From positions 62,001 through 126,000 of the forward strand of contig NZ_JAFBFI010000014.1 in NCBI RefSeq assembly GCF_016909175.1: 64,000 bases of DNA, read 5' to 3'. The translations under genes and the position numbers were made by a program. The notes below the pieces were generated by a model. That model was not told the origin of the DNA. It worked only from the letters and a program-made list of their open reading frames with translations, and searched no databases. Source of the stretch: Peribacillus deserti (lineage in GTDB: Bacteria; Bacillota; Bacilli; Bacillales; DSM-1321). The first letter of the stretch is position 1. Each line of letters begins with the position of its first letter. Shown here piece by piece: positions 35,996 to 45,310 of this stretch.

Positions 35996-36619
35996 TTAAA
36001 AAGTACTGCTTGCCGCTGATGCTTTTTTCCGATAAGAAATCAAATCAGCGATTGTTATCATCTTTAATCCATGTTCCTCAGCGATTTTAATTAAATCGGG
36101 AACTCTTGCCATTGTTCCATCTGCATTCATAATTTCACAAATGACTCCCGCAGGCTTTCCTCCGCTTAATTCAGCTAAGTCTACAGCGGCTTCTGTATGA
36201 CCGGGCCGTTCCAGCACTCCGCCCTTTTTAGCGATGAGAGGAAATACATGTCCCGGACGCTTAAAATCTTCTGGTTTAGCATGCTCGTCAAGCATTTTCA
36301 AAACAGTGTGCGATCTCTCAAACGCGCTGATTCCCGTTGTAGTATCTTTATGATCAATTGAAACAGTAAAAGCCGTTCCATGCTGATCCGTATTCGTCTC
36401 TACCATAGGATTCAATCCAAGTTTTTCTGCAAGATCTGCTGTAATAGACGTGCAAATGAGTCCTCTGCCATACATCGCCATGAAATTAATAGCCTCTGGG
36501 GAAGCATCTTCAGCTCTTACGATAAAGTCTCCTTCATTCTCACGGTCCTCATCATCAACTACGATCACAATCTTTCCTGCTTTCATATCCTCAATAGCGT
36601 CTTCTATCCTGCTGAACAA
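35996..36619 (-). CDS. ribB: 3,4-dihydroxy-2-butanone 4-phosphate synthase (RibB domain only)
   Basis: This 207-residue protein converts ribulose 5-phosphate to dihydroxybutanone phosphate for riboflavin synthesis. The active-site blocks [31 protein letters not shown] and [16 protein letters not shown] are complete. The frame stops after [16 protein letters not shown], exactly where the bifunctional RibBA of Bacillus goes on into GTP cyclohydrolase II. No GCH II sequence follows. I start at TTG 36619 ([12 protein letters not shown]), with GAGGCGG 8 nt before; this gives the usual N-terminus. It is 13 nt downstream of ribE. Confidence 0.88.
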   Translation of the reverse strand: MFSRIEDAIEDMKAGKIVIVVDDEDRENEGDFIVRAEDASPEAINFMAMYGRGLICTSITADLAEKLGLNPMVETNTDQHGTAFTVSIDHKDTTTGISAFERSHTVLKMLDEHAKPEDFKRPGHVFPLIAKKGGVLERPGHTEAAVDLAELSGGKPAGVICEIMNADGTMARVPDLIKIAEEHGLKMITIADLISYRKKASAASSTF

Positions 36620-36632
36620 GTTAAGCACCGCC

Positions 36633-37274
36633 TCAATAAAATCCATTTTCCTGTAAAAAATCTATACTTAATGAAGATGATTTTTTAACGGATTCGGTTT
36701 TTTTCAATATATACTTTGCAAATAAGTCCGTTTCTATGTTGACGATGTCCCCCTTCCCCTTGCTTCCCAAAACGGTTTTTTCATGGGTATGGGGAATAAG
36801 GGAAATCGTTATGGTATCATCATTTACCTTAAAAACAGTTAAGCTTGTGCCATCTATCGCAATCGATCCTTTAGGTATGCAATACAGACTTGTATCATCC
36901 TGCAGTAAAATGTCATAGTACACTGCATTTGCTTGGTGGACCTTATTAATAATCCGCCCTACACCGTCAACATGGCCTGTAACGAAATGCCCCCCGAACC
37001 TGCCGCCTGCTGCAATCGCCCTCTCTAAATTCACCTTTGATCCAGGCTGCAGCAGGTGAAGCGAAGTGGCCTTTACTGTTTCAGGCATCACATCAGCGGT
37101 AAAACTCTCAGACGAAAAACTGGTAACGGTTAAACAGACTCCATTAACAGAAATACTGTCTCCAAGCCGCACATCTTCTAAGACAGTCTCAGCATATACT
37201 TCAAGCGCACTGCTATTTGCCTGCTTATGCAATAGTTTTACAGTGCCGATTTCTTCAATAATTCCTGTAAACAT
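36633..37274 (-). CDS. ribE: Riboflavin synthase alpha chain RibE
   Basis: This 213-residue enzyme dismutates two lumazines into riboflavin. The two lumazine-binding repeats are visible: [10 protein letters not shown] at the start, [13 protein letters not shown] (about 41-53), [11 protein letters not shown] (about 96-106), and [12 protein letters not shown] near residue 138. I start at 37274, because GGAGGGAG lies 4 nt before it; the longer frame to 37403 crosses the terminator. It is the first gene after the FMN riboswitch. ribD, which precedes it in B. subtilis, is absent here. Confidence 0.95.
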   Translation of the reverse strand: MFTGIIEEIGTVKLLHKQANSSALEVYAETVLEDVRLGDSISVNGVCLTVTSFSSESFTADVMPETVKATSLHLLQPGSKVNLERAIAAGGRFGGHFVTGHVDGVGRIINKVHQANAVYYDILLQDDTSLYCIPKGSIAIDGTSLTVFKVNDDTITISLIPHTHEKTVLGSKGKGDIVNIETDLFAKYILKKTESVKKSSSLSIDFLQENGFY

Positions 37275-37300
37275 CTGTCTCCCTCCACTAAAAAAATAAA

Positions 37301-37327
37301 AACCCTTTAAAACAAGCCTAAAGGGTT
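37301..37327 (-). terminator. FMN-riboswitch-controlled terminator
   Basis: The stem AACCCTTTA/TAAAGGGTT is followed on the minus strand by TTTTATTTTTTT. It lies between the riboswitch and ribE, as expected for FMN-dependent premature termination. Confidence 0.82.
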
Positions 37328-37414
37328 GGGGAGAATATGGATAATAAAGGTGCATTGAAATAAGCCTATTGCTTAGTTTACGTAAAACAATAGACTGATT
37401 CAAAAATTGACCAG

Positions 37415-37556
37415 TTCCACATGTCCTTCTCCCATCCAGACTATACTGTCGGCTTTGGAATCACACCAAATCCTGCCTTAAAAGGCTCGCGGGCTCGTAA
37501 GCTAAGCTTCATCACCGCCGGCTGGGACTTTCACCCGACCCCGAAGGACAAAATAT
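37415..37556 (-). promoter_or_regulatory. FMN riboswitch (RFN element)
   Basis: On the minus strand the conserved blocks are in order: TCCTTCGGGGTCGGGTGAAA, TCCCAGCCGGCGGTGATGAA, AGCCCGCGAGCCTTTTAAGG, CAGGATTTGGTGTGATTCCA, AAGCCGACAGTATAGTCTGG and ATGGGAGAAGGA. The P1 arms TCCTTC and GAAGGA pair. It controls the rib genes by FMN. Confidence 0.96.
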
Positions 37557-37989
37557 ATGATTTTTCAAACATAGTATCAGTCTCTGACTGTCACTATGAA
37601 ATAATTGAATTTTAGCATCAGAAAAAAAGAAAAGCAAGAAATGGGTTCCCTGTGTTTATGAAACTTTTTAGATTATGGAGAAACACGCTTTATATGGGTA
37701 TCTTTAAAGAAGAAGATATTGTGAAGTGCTTGTCTAATTAAACGTAGAAATCGTATCTATTTTAAGGGATCTCTGCGGTGGAAAGCGATTTATAACAGAA
37801 AGTAAAAATATCTGCTCTAATGAATGATATCATTCCTATAGCGAATAAAAGAAGACTAATTGTATGCGTAAGCAAAATCTGGTTATAGTGACCCCTCTTT
37901 TTGCTGGAGAAGGCAATTTTCTTAAATGAAAATTATACTATTACACTTCTAACCCTATAGGTAAGGATCATATCAGGACATAGATATTT
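37557..37989. other. Intergenic region upstream of the rib operon
   Basis: This AT-rich stretch should hold the rib promoter near its start. It also holds a 14-bp perfect palindrome GAATGATATCATTC (37822-37835). No gene is seen. Confidence 0.4.
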
Positions 37990-38236
37990 TACATTTATGT
38001 TTTTAGCTGATATTTGTTCTGCCAGAGCGTTTTTTGATTATATTTTTACCATTTATGCTTGTGTTTTTCGATTTAATGCTTTTGTTTTTCAATTTAATGC
38101 TTATGTTTTAATTGTCTATGCTTATCTCTATATTTGTAGCTTAACTTACTAGACTTATGATTCTATGGATTGAATTATGCTTAACTTGGCAGGTAAATGA
38201 TTCTGAATAATAGATTTATGCTTATTTCCATGCTGA
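37990..38236 (+). repeat. Array of degenerate 20-21-bp units (ATGCT type)
   Basis: ATGCT occurs at 38055, 38076, 38097 and 38118 (spacing exactly 21), then at 38177 and 38218 (about 3 x 20 and 2 x 20 further). The best units read ATTTATGCTTGTGTTTTTCG and ATTTAATGCTTTTGTTTTTC. Flanking units are more worn. A related array is at 63437-63735. Confidence 0.7.
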
Positions 38237-38383
38237 ATAAATGGACCCCTTTAAATTAACGGTGGTCAAACGTCGAGTTATTTTACACTATTGTCAAACA
38301 CCAAACTTATTTACCTCGCAGCTTCTAAGGCAGCCAGCCAGCGTCAGTCCACATATTTTCAATATATAAATCCGAGCATACAA

Positions 38384-38413
38384 AAAGGACTGACATTTTT
38401 CTGTCAGTCCTTT
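38384..38413 (-). terminator. Terminator after the SulP gene
   Basis: A perfect 12-bp stem AAAGGACTGACA/TGTCAGTCCTTT has a 6-nt loop. On the minus strand it is followed by TTTGTATG. Confidence 0.75.
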
Positions 38414-38423
38414 CGTGAGTACC

Positions 38424-39893
38424 CTAATAATTTTTCGCAGCTTTACGCTCTGCTTTATCGAAAACAGCTAACTTATCCATCAGGCTGGAGCTGGCTGGAT
38501 TTAGTCCTTTTATAGTTACCTTCGCACCCATTTCTTTATACTTTAATACAATTCTATCAATGGCTCCCACTGCAGAGTCATCCCAAATATGAGATTCGGT
38601 AAAATCAATAACAACAGAAACATCATCTTTAATTTCGAAATAGGAAATAAATTCTGTTACAGAAGCAAAAAACAGCTGTCCTTTAACGCGGTAGACAGTC
38701 TCTCCGCTTTCCTCACTCCTGCTAACATCCACACGTGATATTTTTGCTGCAAAGAAAACCGCACTCAGGACCACACCTGCAATTACTCCTTTTGATAGAT
38801 CATGGGTCATTACAACTGTAACCACCGTAACGATCATTACCACAACATCGGTTTTAGGCATAATATGGAGCTTCAATAGAGACGACCAGTCAAAGGTGCC
38901 TATTGACACCATAACCATAACCCCCACCAGTGCAGCCATTGGTATTCTGACCAGCAAATCCTGGAGAGAAATGATAAGAACCATTAAAAACACTCCGGCT
39001 ATAAGTGTTGATAACCTTCCCCTGCCTCCTGATTTTATATTAATAACCGACTGTCCAATCATGGCACAACCTGCCATGCCGCCAAAGAAACCTGCAATAA
39101 TATTAGCAGTGCCCTGACCTCTGGCCTCTCTATTTTTATCACTATCTGTATCGGTCATATCATCAACAATTTGAGCTGTGAGAAGGGACTCTAGCAGCCC
39201 AACCAGAGAAAGAGCTATAGAATAGGGAAAAATAATTTTAAGAGTTTCAAAGGTAAGCGGAATATCAGGAATCATAAATGCAGGCAGACTTTGTGTCAGC
39301 TCCCCCATATCCCCGACCGTCCGGATAGAAGCTCCCGTTACAACCGCAATGATCGTCATAACAATGATGGCAACCAAAGGGGCTGGTATAGCCTTTGTAA
39401 ATCTCGGGAGGATGTAGATAATAGCAAGGGAACCTGCAACCATAGCATACATTACCCAGGATTCACCATAAAAGTGAGGCAGCTGAGCCATAAAAATTAA
39501 GATGGCCAATGAGTTCACAAAACCTGTCATAACACTTCTCGGTATAAACTTAAGCAAATGGCCTATCTTCACCATTCCCAGGATAATCTGAATAATACCA
39601 GTCAAAACTGTCGCTGCAAATAAATACTGCAAACCATGATCCTTAACCAGGGTTACCATTAAGAGCGCCATTGCTCCTGTAGCAGCGGAAATCATGCCCG
39701 GTCTGCCTCCTATAAAAGCAATAACAACAGCAATACAAAATGATGCATACAATCCGACCATAGGGTCCACACCTGCAATGATGGAAAACGCAATGGCTTC
39801 AGGTATCAAGGCAAGAGCCACTAGAACGCCAGAAAGAATATCCCCTTTAACATTACCAAACCATTCATATTTAATTGTCTGTAAATTGAACAA
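38424..39893 (-). CDS. SulP family anion transporter with STAS domain
   Basis: This 489-residue membrane transporter is of the SLC26/SulP family, moving sulfate, bicarbonate or another anion. About 12-14 membrane segments fill residues 15-385. The family block with [23 protein letters not shown] (about 26-48) and the [24 protein letters not shown] stretch are present. A C-terminal STAS domain (about 395-480, [20 protein letters not shown]) follows. The start is TTG with GAGGTG 7 nt before. Its distance from sulfur genes does not decide between sulfate and bicarbonate. Confidence 0.9.
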   Translation of the reverse strand: MFNLQTIKYEWFGNVKGDILSGVLVALALIPEAIAFSIIAGVDPMVGLYASFCIAVVIAFIGGRPGMISAATGAMALLMVTLVKDHGLQYLFAATVLTGIIQIILGMVKIGHLLKFIPRSVMTGFVNSLAILIFMAQLPHFYGESWVMYAMVAGSLAIIYILPRFTKAIPAPLVAIIVMTIIAVVTGASIRTVGDMGELTQSLPAFMIPDIPLTFETLKIIFPYSIALSLVGLLESLLTAQIVDDMTDTDSDKNREARGQGTANIIAGFFGGMAGCAMIGQSVINIKSGGRGRLSTLIAGVFLMVLIISLQDLLVRIPMAALVGVMVMVSIGTFDWSSLLKLHIMPKTDVVVMIVTVVTVVMTHDLSKGVIAGVVLSAVFFAAKISRVDVSRSEESGETVYRVKGQLFFASVTEFISYFEIKDDVSVVIDFTESHIWDDSAVGAIDRIVLKYKEMGAKVTIKGLNPASSSLMDKLAVFDKAERKAAKNY

Positions 39894-40018
39894 AAGAACA
39901 CCTCTTCTAATTAGGTAGTAAGACTTTCAACTCTCATGAAAGCCGGGCCGTTGTTAACGCAGAACATTATAGCATGCCTGATCCTGCCAAACAAAGTGAA
40001 ATTTTGTAAAATAAAAAA

Positions 40019-40037
40019 CTGACCACTTAAGGGTCAG
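40019..40037 (-). terminator. Terminator after the CorA-like gene
   Basis: The short stem CTGACC/GGTCAG is followed on the minus strand by TTTTTTATTTT. Confidence 0.7.
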
Positions 40038-40045
40038 CTCTGAAC

Positions 40046-41512
40046 TTAATATTTATTCCTAGTGGAAACAGCCGTCTTTCTTTCCCATAATTCCCTCTTT
40101 TTTCTGTCATTTCTCCAGGTTAGGAAACTTGAAATAGTCAGGTATACAGCTACAATCAAACCGCTTACCGTCACAAATAAGGCAATATACTCAAATAGGG
40201 AATATCCCGCTAATTTTCCCCACTTAATATTGCCCTTTAAATCCTCAATCACTTGATTCATTCCATAAATTCCGCTGATTACTGTAAACAGCGTTAGATA
40301 TAAAAGCAATAAACTGTTTTTCTTATCAGAAAAAGACTCCTGGTATCGATACAAGCTATAAAGCGTCTGCTTTCCATCATCATACATTTCTTCGATTTTA
40401 AATACATCTCTTAAATGCAGAAAGATATCTCTTCCCTGTGATTGGGTAGCCAATTCAATGAAATAATAATTGGCAGTGAAAGAATTGACGATATAGATAA
40501 GTTCTTCCACTTTTTCTCTATCCTTATCAATGCGGATTTCAGAGTAATCATTGGCTATTTTGAGCAAAACAATTTTATGAAACAAATTTAGGAGAAGTCC
40601 ATAATAATACTCTCCAAACATTTGGCTGACCAGCGGATCCAGAGCCGGCCTCTCTTCATTGGTTATACATGAAAAATGGTCCTCTTTCACCACATAATAG
40701 GTGTCGGGTGCCCATCTGTCATAACTGTTCTCCTTAAGGAATTCATGAATATATCTCCTATTGGTAGAACTGATGCTTGGTTTCCCTTCTGAGTCGCTTC
40801 CATCTAAATTAGCTGCACGGAACACATCCATTTTCTCAAAAGGATCATTTTCTTTAAAAGAGAAAATAGATTGGACATACATCCTGTCATCCTCAAAAAA
40901 CGGAAACGTTTCAAAATAGGATTCCTCCATATTCGTTTTATCGAAGTAATCTGTAATGGAAGGATTTAAATGCTTAATGATAAATTCTTTAACGTCCTTA
41001 AAGGTTTTCTCCTCTCCTTTAAGACTTATCTCATTCCTTGAGTACCTTTTGGAGCTAAGGCTCCTGAATCTTTTTGCAAATTCCATCGCCGAAGAAAAAT
41101 TGGCATCTTCGCCAATTTGCAGCCGAATAGTTATAAACCCTACATTCATCGGGCAAAGCGTAACATCAGTGGATAAGAGCTGGAAAGGGAGCGAAAACTT
41201 CTCCGCGTTATAATAACAGTCTAAGTTCATTTGCTTTGAGAATCTATGAAAGCCCTCCTGTTTTTCGTTACTTGGGAATAAAATTTTATTTGTAAAAGGC
41301 AGGTAATATCCCTCAATATTTTCATGAAAAATTTGAAAATCACCGTAATATTTTCTTTCAAGGGACAGATCATCCAGTTTAAATGCTTCGTATTGCTGGT
41401 CGCCAAGCGTTTTTTTTAGGGAAACAATTCGATATTCCTTTATTGAAAAGGGAAGGACAAATACCAATAGTGCCCGATCAAGATTTTTTTCCTTAATTTC
41501 GATTGCTTTCAT
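40046..41512 (-). CDS. Divergent CorA-like membrane protein with GMN motif
   Basis: This 488-residue protein has a very large hydrophilic N-terminal part (about 400 residues, no family recognised) and two C-terminal membrane helices (about 400-416 and 437-463). The first helix ends in YGMN (residues 416-419), the signature of CorA Mg2+ channels, and a short acidic loop follows, as in CorA. The tail after helix 2 is basic (RNDRKKRELWERK). This suggests a distant CorA-type cation channel with an enlarged cytoplasmic domain. Classical CorA proteins have only about 250-270 residues before the helices. The start is uncertain (ATG 41512, GGGAG 11 nt and AGGAG 1 nt upstream; another in-frame ATG at 41554). 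Confidence 0.6.
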   Translation of the reverse strand: MKAIEIKEKNLDRALLVFVLPFSIKEYRIVSLKKTLGDQQYEAFKLDDLSLERKYYGDFQIFHENIEGYYLPFTNKILFPSNEKQEGFHRFSKQMNLDCYYNAEKFSLPFQLLSTDVTLCPMNVGFITIRLQIGEDANFSSAMEFAKRFRSLSSKRYSRNEISLKGEEKTFKDVKEFIIKHLNPSITDYFDKTNMEESYFETFPFFEDDRMYVQSIFSFKENDPFEKMDVFRAANLDGSDSEGKPSISSTNRRYIHEFLKENSYDRWAPDTYYVVKEDHFSCITNEERPALDPLVSQMFGEYYYGLLLNLFHKIVLLKIANDYSEIRIDKDREKVEELIYIVNSFTANYYFIELATQSQGRDIFLHLRDVFKIEEMYDDGKQTLYSLYRYQESFSDKKNSLLLLYLTLFTVISGIYGMNQVIEDLKGNIKWGKLAGYSLFEYIALFVTVSGLIVAVYLTISSFLTWRNDRKKRELWERKTAVSTRNKY

Positions 41513-41791
41513 GCTCCTGCTAACTCCCTTCGGGCATGGCTTATCTAATATCATGATTATATGTACTATTATCTCTCTTACTGATTAATTTATTAATACC
41601 ACACTGTATAGTAAAAAAACGAGAAATTGATGGTATAGTGCATACTTAAAAATGCATGGGTTATCCTAAACCTTAAATAAAGTAAAAATAAGTAAATTAA
41701 AAATGATGTTTAGAACATCCCAATCTGGGGCAAAAAAAGAACAAGCTTATAAGCTAAGCAAAAAAAATTATCAAAAAGGAGACATGCTATT

Positions 41792-42058
41792 ATGGAATTT
41801 TTATGGTCATTAATTATAGGTGGTATCATTGGTTGGCTAGCTGGATTAATTTTAGGACGTGACGTTCCTGGTGGAGTTATCGGGAATATTATCGCTGGTT
41901 TTATCGGTGCTTGGCTTGGAGGACTAATCTTTGGCAGCTGGGGTCCTGATGTAGGCGGATTTGCAATTATCCCTGCTTTACTTGGAGCTATCATTCTTAT
42001 TTTAATTGTTAGCTTCATTATGAAAGCAGTACGCGGCAGAAGCCACAACAATCGCTAA
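41792..42058 (+). CDS. GlsB/YeaQ/YmgE family membrane protein
   Basis: This 88-residue protein has three hydrophobic segments rich in glycine. The family pattern GGIIGWLAGLILGRDVPGG and NIIAGFIGAWLGG is clear. These small membrane proteins are often general-stress induced (transglycosylase-associated family by name). AAAAGGAG lies 11 nt before the ATG. Upstream, GTTTAG and GGGGCA are spaced as in a sigma-B promoter, but the match is poor. It ends on a strong terminator. Confidence 0.87.
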   Translation: MEFLWSLIIGGIIGWLAGLILGRDVPGGVIGNIIAGFIGAWLGGLIFGSWGPDVGGFAIIPALLGAIILILIVSFIMKAVRGRSHNNR

Positions 42059-42100
42059 CCTGTATAAAATTTAAATAACCACCTAAATAACCAATCAAGA

Positions 42101-42131
42101 AAAGATCAAAACATCCACTGTTTTGATCTTT
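42101..42131 (+). terminator. Terminator after the GlsB-family gene
   Basis: A perfect 13-bp stem AAAGATCAAAACA/TGTTTTGATCTTT has a 5-nt loop, and the T tract continues for several bases. Confidence 0.85.
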
Positions 42132-42176
42132 TTTTGTGCTGCCTTCTATAGATGCAAATTTTCAATCACAGGTCTC

Positions 42177-43110
42177 TCATGTTCTATCCGAATCTTTTAA
42201 ATCCCTCAATGTATAACGTTGCCATGCTTCAAGTTGGTCCAAATCCCAGTGCTTAGTAAAAAGATCCAGTAAAAAAATTCCCTTTGTTTTAAAAGAATGG
42301 GTATTTGCTCCGTGATTCCTCGGTAGACAGTACGTTCTTTGGCATAGCCATCGAAAAACTTACTGAAAAACTGTTTAGGAAATGCTGCTTCCATTAAAGG
42401 AAGAATTCTGCCAGTGCGCATGATAAAAAAGCTCGCTGCTATATTATTGGCAAACCAATAATATGCACAGTCATCAAAATCGAATAAGGTAATTTCTCCG
42501 GAATTAACTCGTAAATTCCCCTGGTGAAAATCATTATGGATAAGTCCAAACAGTTCTGTTCCTGTAGGAAGAACGGATAAAGTTTTAAGATGTTTCTGGT
42601 ACTTTTCTTTTATTTTCCCCTGCGAGTCTACTCTCTCTACATGGAATATATCAGCATTCGCTTCCAATCCCATAGGCCTCTTTATGCTGCTTGCATCCAT
42701 TTTTCCGGCAAGCTTATGCATCTTTCCCATAGTTTGACCCCAGTTATAAAACAAATCCTTATTCCAAACATCTGGCTGCGTTACATCGATTGGACGGCCT
42801 GGTACCTTTTCAAAGGACACAAGATAATAGATGACTCCATTGTCACTCACCGTTTCGATTAGATTTCTGTTGATTGACTCAACCGGAAGCGAGACCCGGA
42901 CTCCTCCATTATGTAATCCCAAATAAATTTCAATTCACTCTCAATTCGGCTGATATTTCTTAGCTTACTGGGAGTAATGCGCAAATATTTTTGTTTGCCG
43001 TCATTTCCGTATGAGTAAACAATATTTTGAAAACCTTCAGAAACCCGCTGTATTTCAGTATGTATTTCAAATAGTCTTTTCGCCTCGATAAGAAGATTTT
43101 CGTTGTCCAT
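42177..43110 (-). pseudogene. Broken aminoglycoside-phosphotransferase-family (APH) gene
   Basis: Two overlapping frames give one APH/choline-kinase-type protein. The first (43110 to about 42900) holds the N-terminal lobe (FQNIVYSYGNDGKQKYLRIT). The second (about 42920 on) holds the catalytic loop LIHNDFHQGN and the metal site LFDFDDCAYYWFANN. A frameshift near 42896-42908 joins them. A second frameshift sits in an A7 run (42271-42277): with one more base the end reads DLFTKHWDLDQLEAWQRYTL and goes on to a stop at 42177, a much better C-terminus than the present one. MDNENLL at 43110 has GAGGAA 8 nt upstream. Two lesions suggest decay, but base-calling errors are possible. Confidence 0.75.
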
Positions 43111-43165
43111 TAAGTATTCCTCGCTTTTTATCGGATTCAAAAAATTAAATCTGTAAATGACTAAA

Positions 43166-43187
43166 AAACGCGGGCCCTGCCGCGTTT
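43166..43187 (-). terminator. Terminator upstream of the broken phosphotransferase
   Basis: The 8-bp GC-rich stem AAACGCGG/CCGCGTTT is followed on the minus strand by TTT after the stem. It would end transcripts coming from the small ORF at 43250-43399. Confidence 0.72.
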
Positions 43188-43249
43188 AAAGATTATGTTC
43201 AGAAGTGAGTAAATCTATCTGTCGTTCTCCTATTTATATCAAGTCACTA

Positions 43250-43399
43250 TTAATTTGGCCGTTTCTTAACTATCTCCTTTTTTATCACTGCATAAAGTGA
43301 GCCTTGGCATGGAACCTGGAACTTCTTCTGAATACAAAACACTTCTAATCTGGGATTGTCACTTAAAAATCCCCAAGCTGTTTTGTTTTTAAAAAACAC
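43250..43399 (-). CDS. Possible 49-residue protein, unrecognised
   Basis: A 50-codon frame starts GTG and ends TAA, with a strong terminator 60 nt behind it on the same strand. The product (FFKNKTAWGFLSDNPRLEVF, then CIQKKFQVPCQGSLYAVIKK and a basic end) has the residue mix of a real protein, with two cysteines and no low complexity. There is no good ribosome binding site, so it might also be the 3' piece of a lost gene. From 43400 to 43617 nothing else is seen. Confidence 0.35.
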   Translation of the reverse strand: MFFKNKTAWGFLSDNPRLEVFCIQKKFQVPCQGSLYAVIKKEIVKKRPN

Positions 43400-43617
43400 T
43401 TAAATGACGATTAGTAAACTGAAGATTATGTTCCATTAAACTTTCTAAAAACAGCCAAAGTCTGTACGTTTTAAATAGATAGATTCCATACATTTTTAAA
43501 GTTAATTAATTTATTTCATTAATTGGGGGAAATTAGAAAGTGTCACATACTTCGTAGATAACCAACAAGTTTTGGCATGGACTTTTTTATTTCCATTTAA
43601 AGATTTTATTTAGAATT

Positions 43618-43643
43618 GCTTTTATAAAGAAAAATAGGGGTAT
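43618..43643 (+). promoter_or_regulatory. Possible sigma-B promoter of the alcohol dehydrogenase gene
   Basis: GCTTTT (43618-43623), 14 nt, GGGTAT (43638-43643). The -10 matches the sigma-B consensus fully, the -35 only partly (GTTTAA expected). It lies 33 nt before the start codon. Confidence 0.35.
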
Positions 43644-43675
43644 AAGTGAAGTATTCCATACTTAGGAGGCTGATT

Positions 43676-44815
43676 ATGAAAGCTGTAACGTTTCAAGGAC
43701 CAAAGAACATGCAGGTAAAACAGGTTCCGGACCCAAAAATTGAAAAGAACGATGATATTATTGTCCGAATTACTTCAACGGCAATCTGTGGTTCCGATCT
43801 CCATATTTATCAGGGCGCACTGCCTACTCATAAAGACTATGTTGTCGGTCATGAGCCTATGGGGATTGTTGAAGACGTCGGGCCAGAGGTTACTAAGGTT
43901 AAAAAGGGGGACAGAGTTGTCCTCCCGTTTAATATTTCATGCGGCCACTGCTTCTTCTGTGAGCATGATATGGAAAGCCAATGTGATAACTCCAATCCAA
44001 ATCCTGAAATAGACTCAGGAGGATATTTTGGATTTACTGAAAGATATGGGAATTATCAGGGGGGACAAGCTGAATTGCTGCGTGTTCCTTTTGGGAACTT
44101 TATGCCGTTTGTTATTCCGGAATCATGTGAACTTGAAGACGAAGCCTTGCTCTTTATGTCTGACGTACTTCCGACTGCCTACTGGAGTGTAGAGAACTCC
44201 GGCGTAAAGAAAGGCGATACCGTGGTGGTACTTGGGTGCGGTCCAGTCGGCTTAATGGCTCAAAAATTCGCATGGATGAAAGGGGCTAAGCGGGTAATCG
44301 CCGTTGATAATACCCCTTACCGACTGAACCATGCAAAAAATAAAAACAATGTAGAAATCCTAAACTTTGAAAAATTTGATGATTCAGGTTCACACATCAA
44401 AGAGATCACAAATGGGGGAGCAGACGTAGTAATAGACTGTGTAGGCATGGACGGCAAAAAATCACCAATGGAAGCAATCGGCCAAAAGCTAAAGCTTCAG
44501 GGAGGAACCATAAGTCCGATTGAGATTGGTCTGAATGCTGTAAGAAAGTTTGGAACCATTCAGCTCACTGGTGTCTACGGATCCATGTATAATATGTTCC
44601 CGCTCGGTAATATTTTCGAGAGGAATGTTTCCCTGAAAATGGGACAGGCACCTGTTATCCACTATATGCCTATGATGTTTGATATGATTTCAAGAGCCGA
44701 ATTTGATCCCACAGAGATCATCACTCACAGAGTTCCGCTTGATGAGGCAGGCCAGGCTTATAAAGTCTTTAATGACCACGCAGATGACTGTATCAAAGTT
44801 GTATTGAAACCATAA
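43676..44815 (+). CDS. Zinc-dependent alcohol dehydrogenase (formaldehyde-dehydrogenase-like)
   Basis: This 379-residue medium-chain dehydrogenase has catalytic zinc ligands in CGSDLH and GHEPMG, a structural-zinc cluster with the cysteines in CGHCFFCEHDMESQC (about 88-102), and the NAD-binding glycine motif GCGPVGLMA (about 188-196). The insertion after the structural zinc (GGYFGFTERYGNYQGGQAE) is typical of glutathione-independent formaldehyde dehydrogenase-like proteins. I start at 43676 with AGGAGG 6 nt upstream. The substrate is unproven. The gene stands alone behind a possible stress promoter. Confidence 0.88.
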   Translation: MKAVTFQGPKNMQVKQVPDPKIEKNDDIIVRITSTAICGSDLHIYQGALPTHKDYVVGHEPMGIVEDVGPEVTKVKKGDRVVLPFNISCGHCFFCEHDMESQCDNSNPNPEIDSGGYFGFTERYGNYQGGQAELLRVPFGNFMPFVIPESCELEDEALLFMSDVLPTAYWSVENSGVKKGDTVVVLGCGPVGLMAQKFAWMKGAKRVIAVDNTPYRLNHAKNKNNVEILNFEKFDDSGSHIKEITNGGADVVIDCVGMDGKKSPMEAIGQKLKLQGGTISPIEIGLNAVRKFGTIQLTGVYGSMYNMFPLGNIFERNVSLKMGQAPVIHYMPMMFDMISRAEFDPTEIITHRVPLDEAGQAYKVFNDHADDCIKVVLKP

Positions 44816-44827
44816 GAATTAGAACAC

Positions 44828-44860
44828 AAACACCCCTTCTCAAAAGCAGGAGGGGTGTTT
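44828..44860. terminator. Hairpin between the alcohol dehydrogenase and thioesterase genes
   Basis: A perfect 10-bp stem AAACACCCCT/AGGGGTGTTT lies between two convergent genes. No long T tract is adjacent. Confidence 0.6.
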
Positions 44861-44877
44861 GATTCTGTGAAGATTTT

Positions 44878-45276
44878 TTATTCATTGGGGTAATAATGAC
44901 TCTCCAATACTTTTCGTAATTCGTCTGGAATTGGTTCCGAATGCTGAAGCTTTGTATTATAGTTCACGTAAGCTGCGGTTCCTTTTACACATAGTCTGCC
45001 AGCCTGATGAATCTCTTCGTACAGGATCAGGCTTGAGTTCCCGATTTTTTTCACCCATGTATAGACATCAGCCTTTTCTCCGAAATAAATTTGGCCGATA
45101 TAATCCACATTCATATTTACGATGATCATTCTCCAGTTCTCAAATGAAAAGTCAGGTGTAAATAATTTGAAAAGCTGATTTCGCCCTGCCTCCAGCCACA
45201 CTGGAACTGTTGTATTATTAATATGGCCTACTCCATCTGTTTCAGATACTCTAGGCTCTATGATTGTATGGTACAT
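44878..45276 (-). CDS. Acyl-CoA thioesterase, 4HBT family
   Basis: This 132-residue hot-dog-fold thioesterase has the family start: an Asp in ETDGVGHINN (about 12-21), which is the catalytic D-x-x-G-H-x-N pattern. The rest is the usual sheet and helix (IVNMNVDYIGQIYFGEKADV). It hydrolyses short acyl-CoA or aromatic acyl-CoA; the exact substrate is unknown. AGGGAGGG precedes the ATG. It lies 34 nt downstream of the iron alcohol dehydrogenase on the same strand, a likely two-gene operon. Confidence 0.82.
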   Translation of the reverse strand: MYHTIIEPRVSETDGVGHINNTTVPVWLEAGRNQLFKLFTPDFSFENWRMIIVNMNVDYIGQIYFGEKADVYTWVKKIGNSSLILYEEIHQAGRLCVKGTAAYVNYNTKLQHSEPIPDELRKVLESHYYPNE

Positions 45277-45310
45277 GCTATCCCTCCCTTATTCATTTTA
45301 AACTGGAGCT

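Noticed and set aside
37421-37615. Frame of 64 codons on the plus strand
   Set aside because: It lies on the antisense of the FMN riboswitch and has no binding site.
37990-38236. CRISPR array
   Set aside because: Units are 20-21 bp without spacers and are degenerate, and there are no cas genes in the window.
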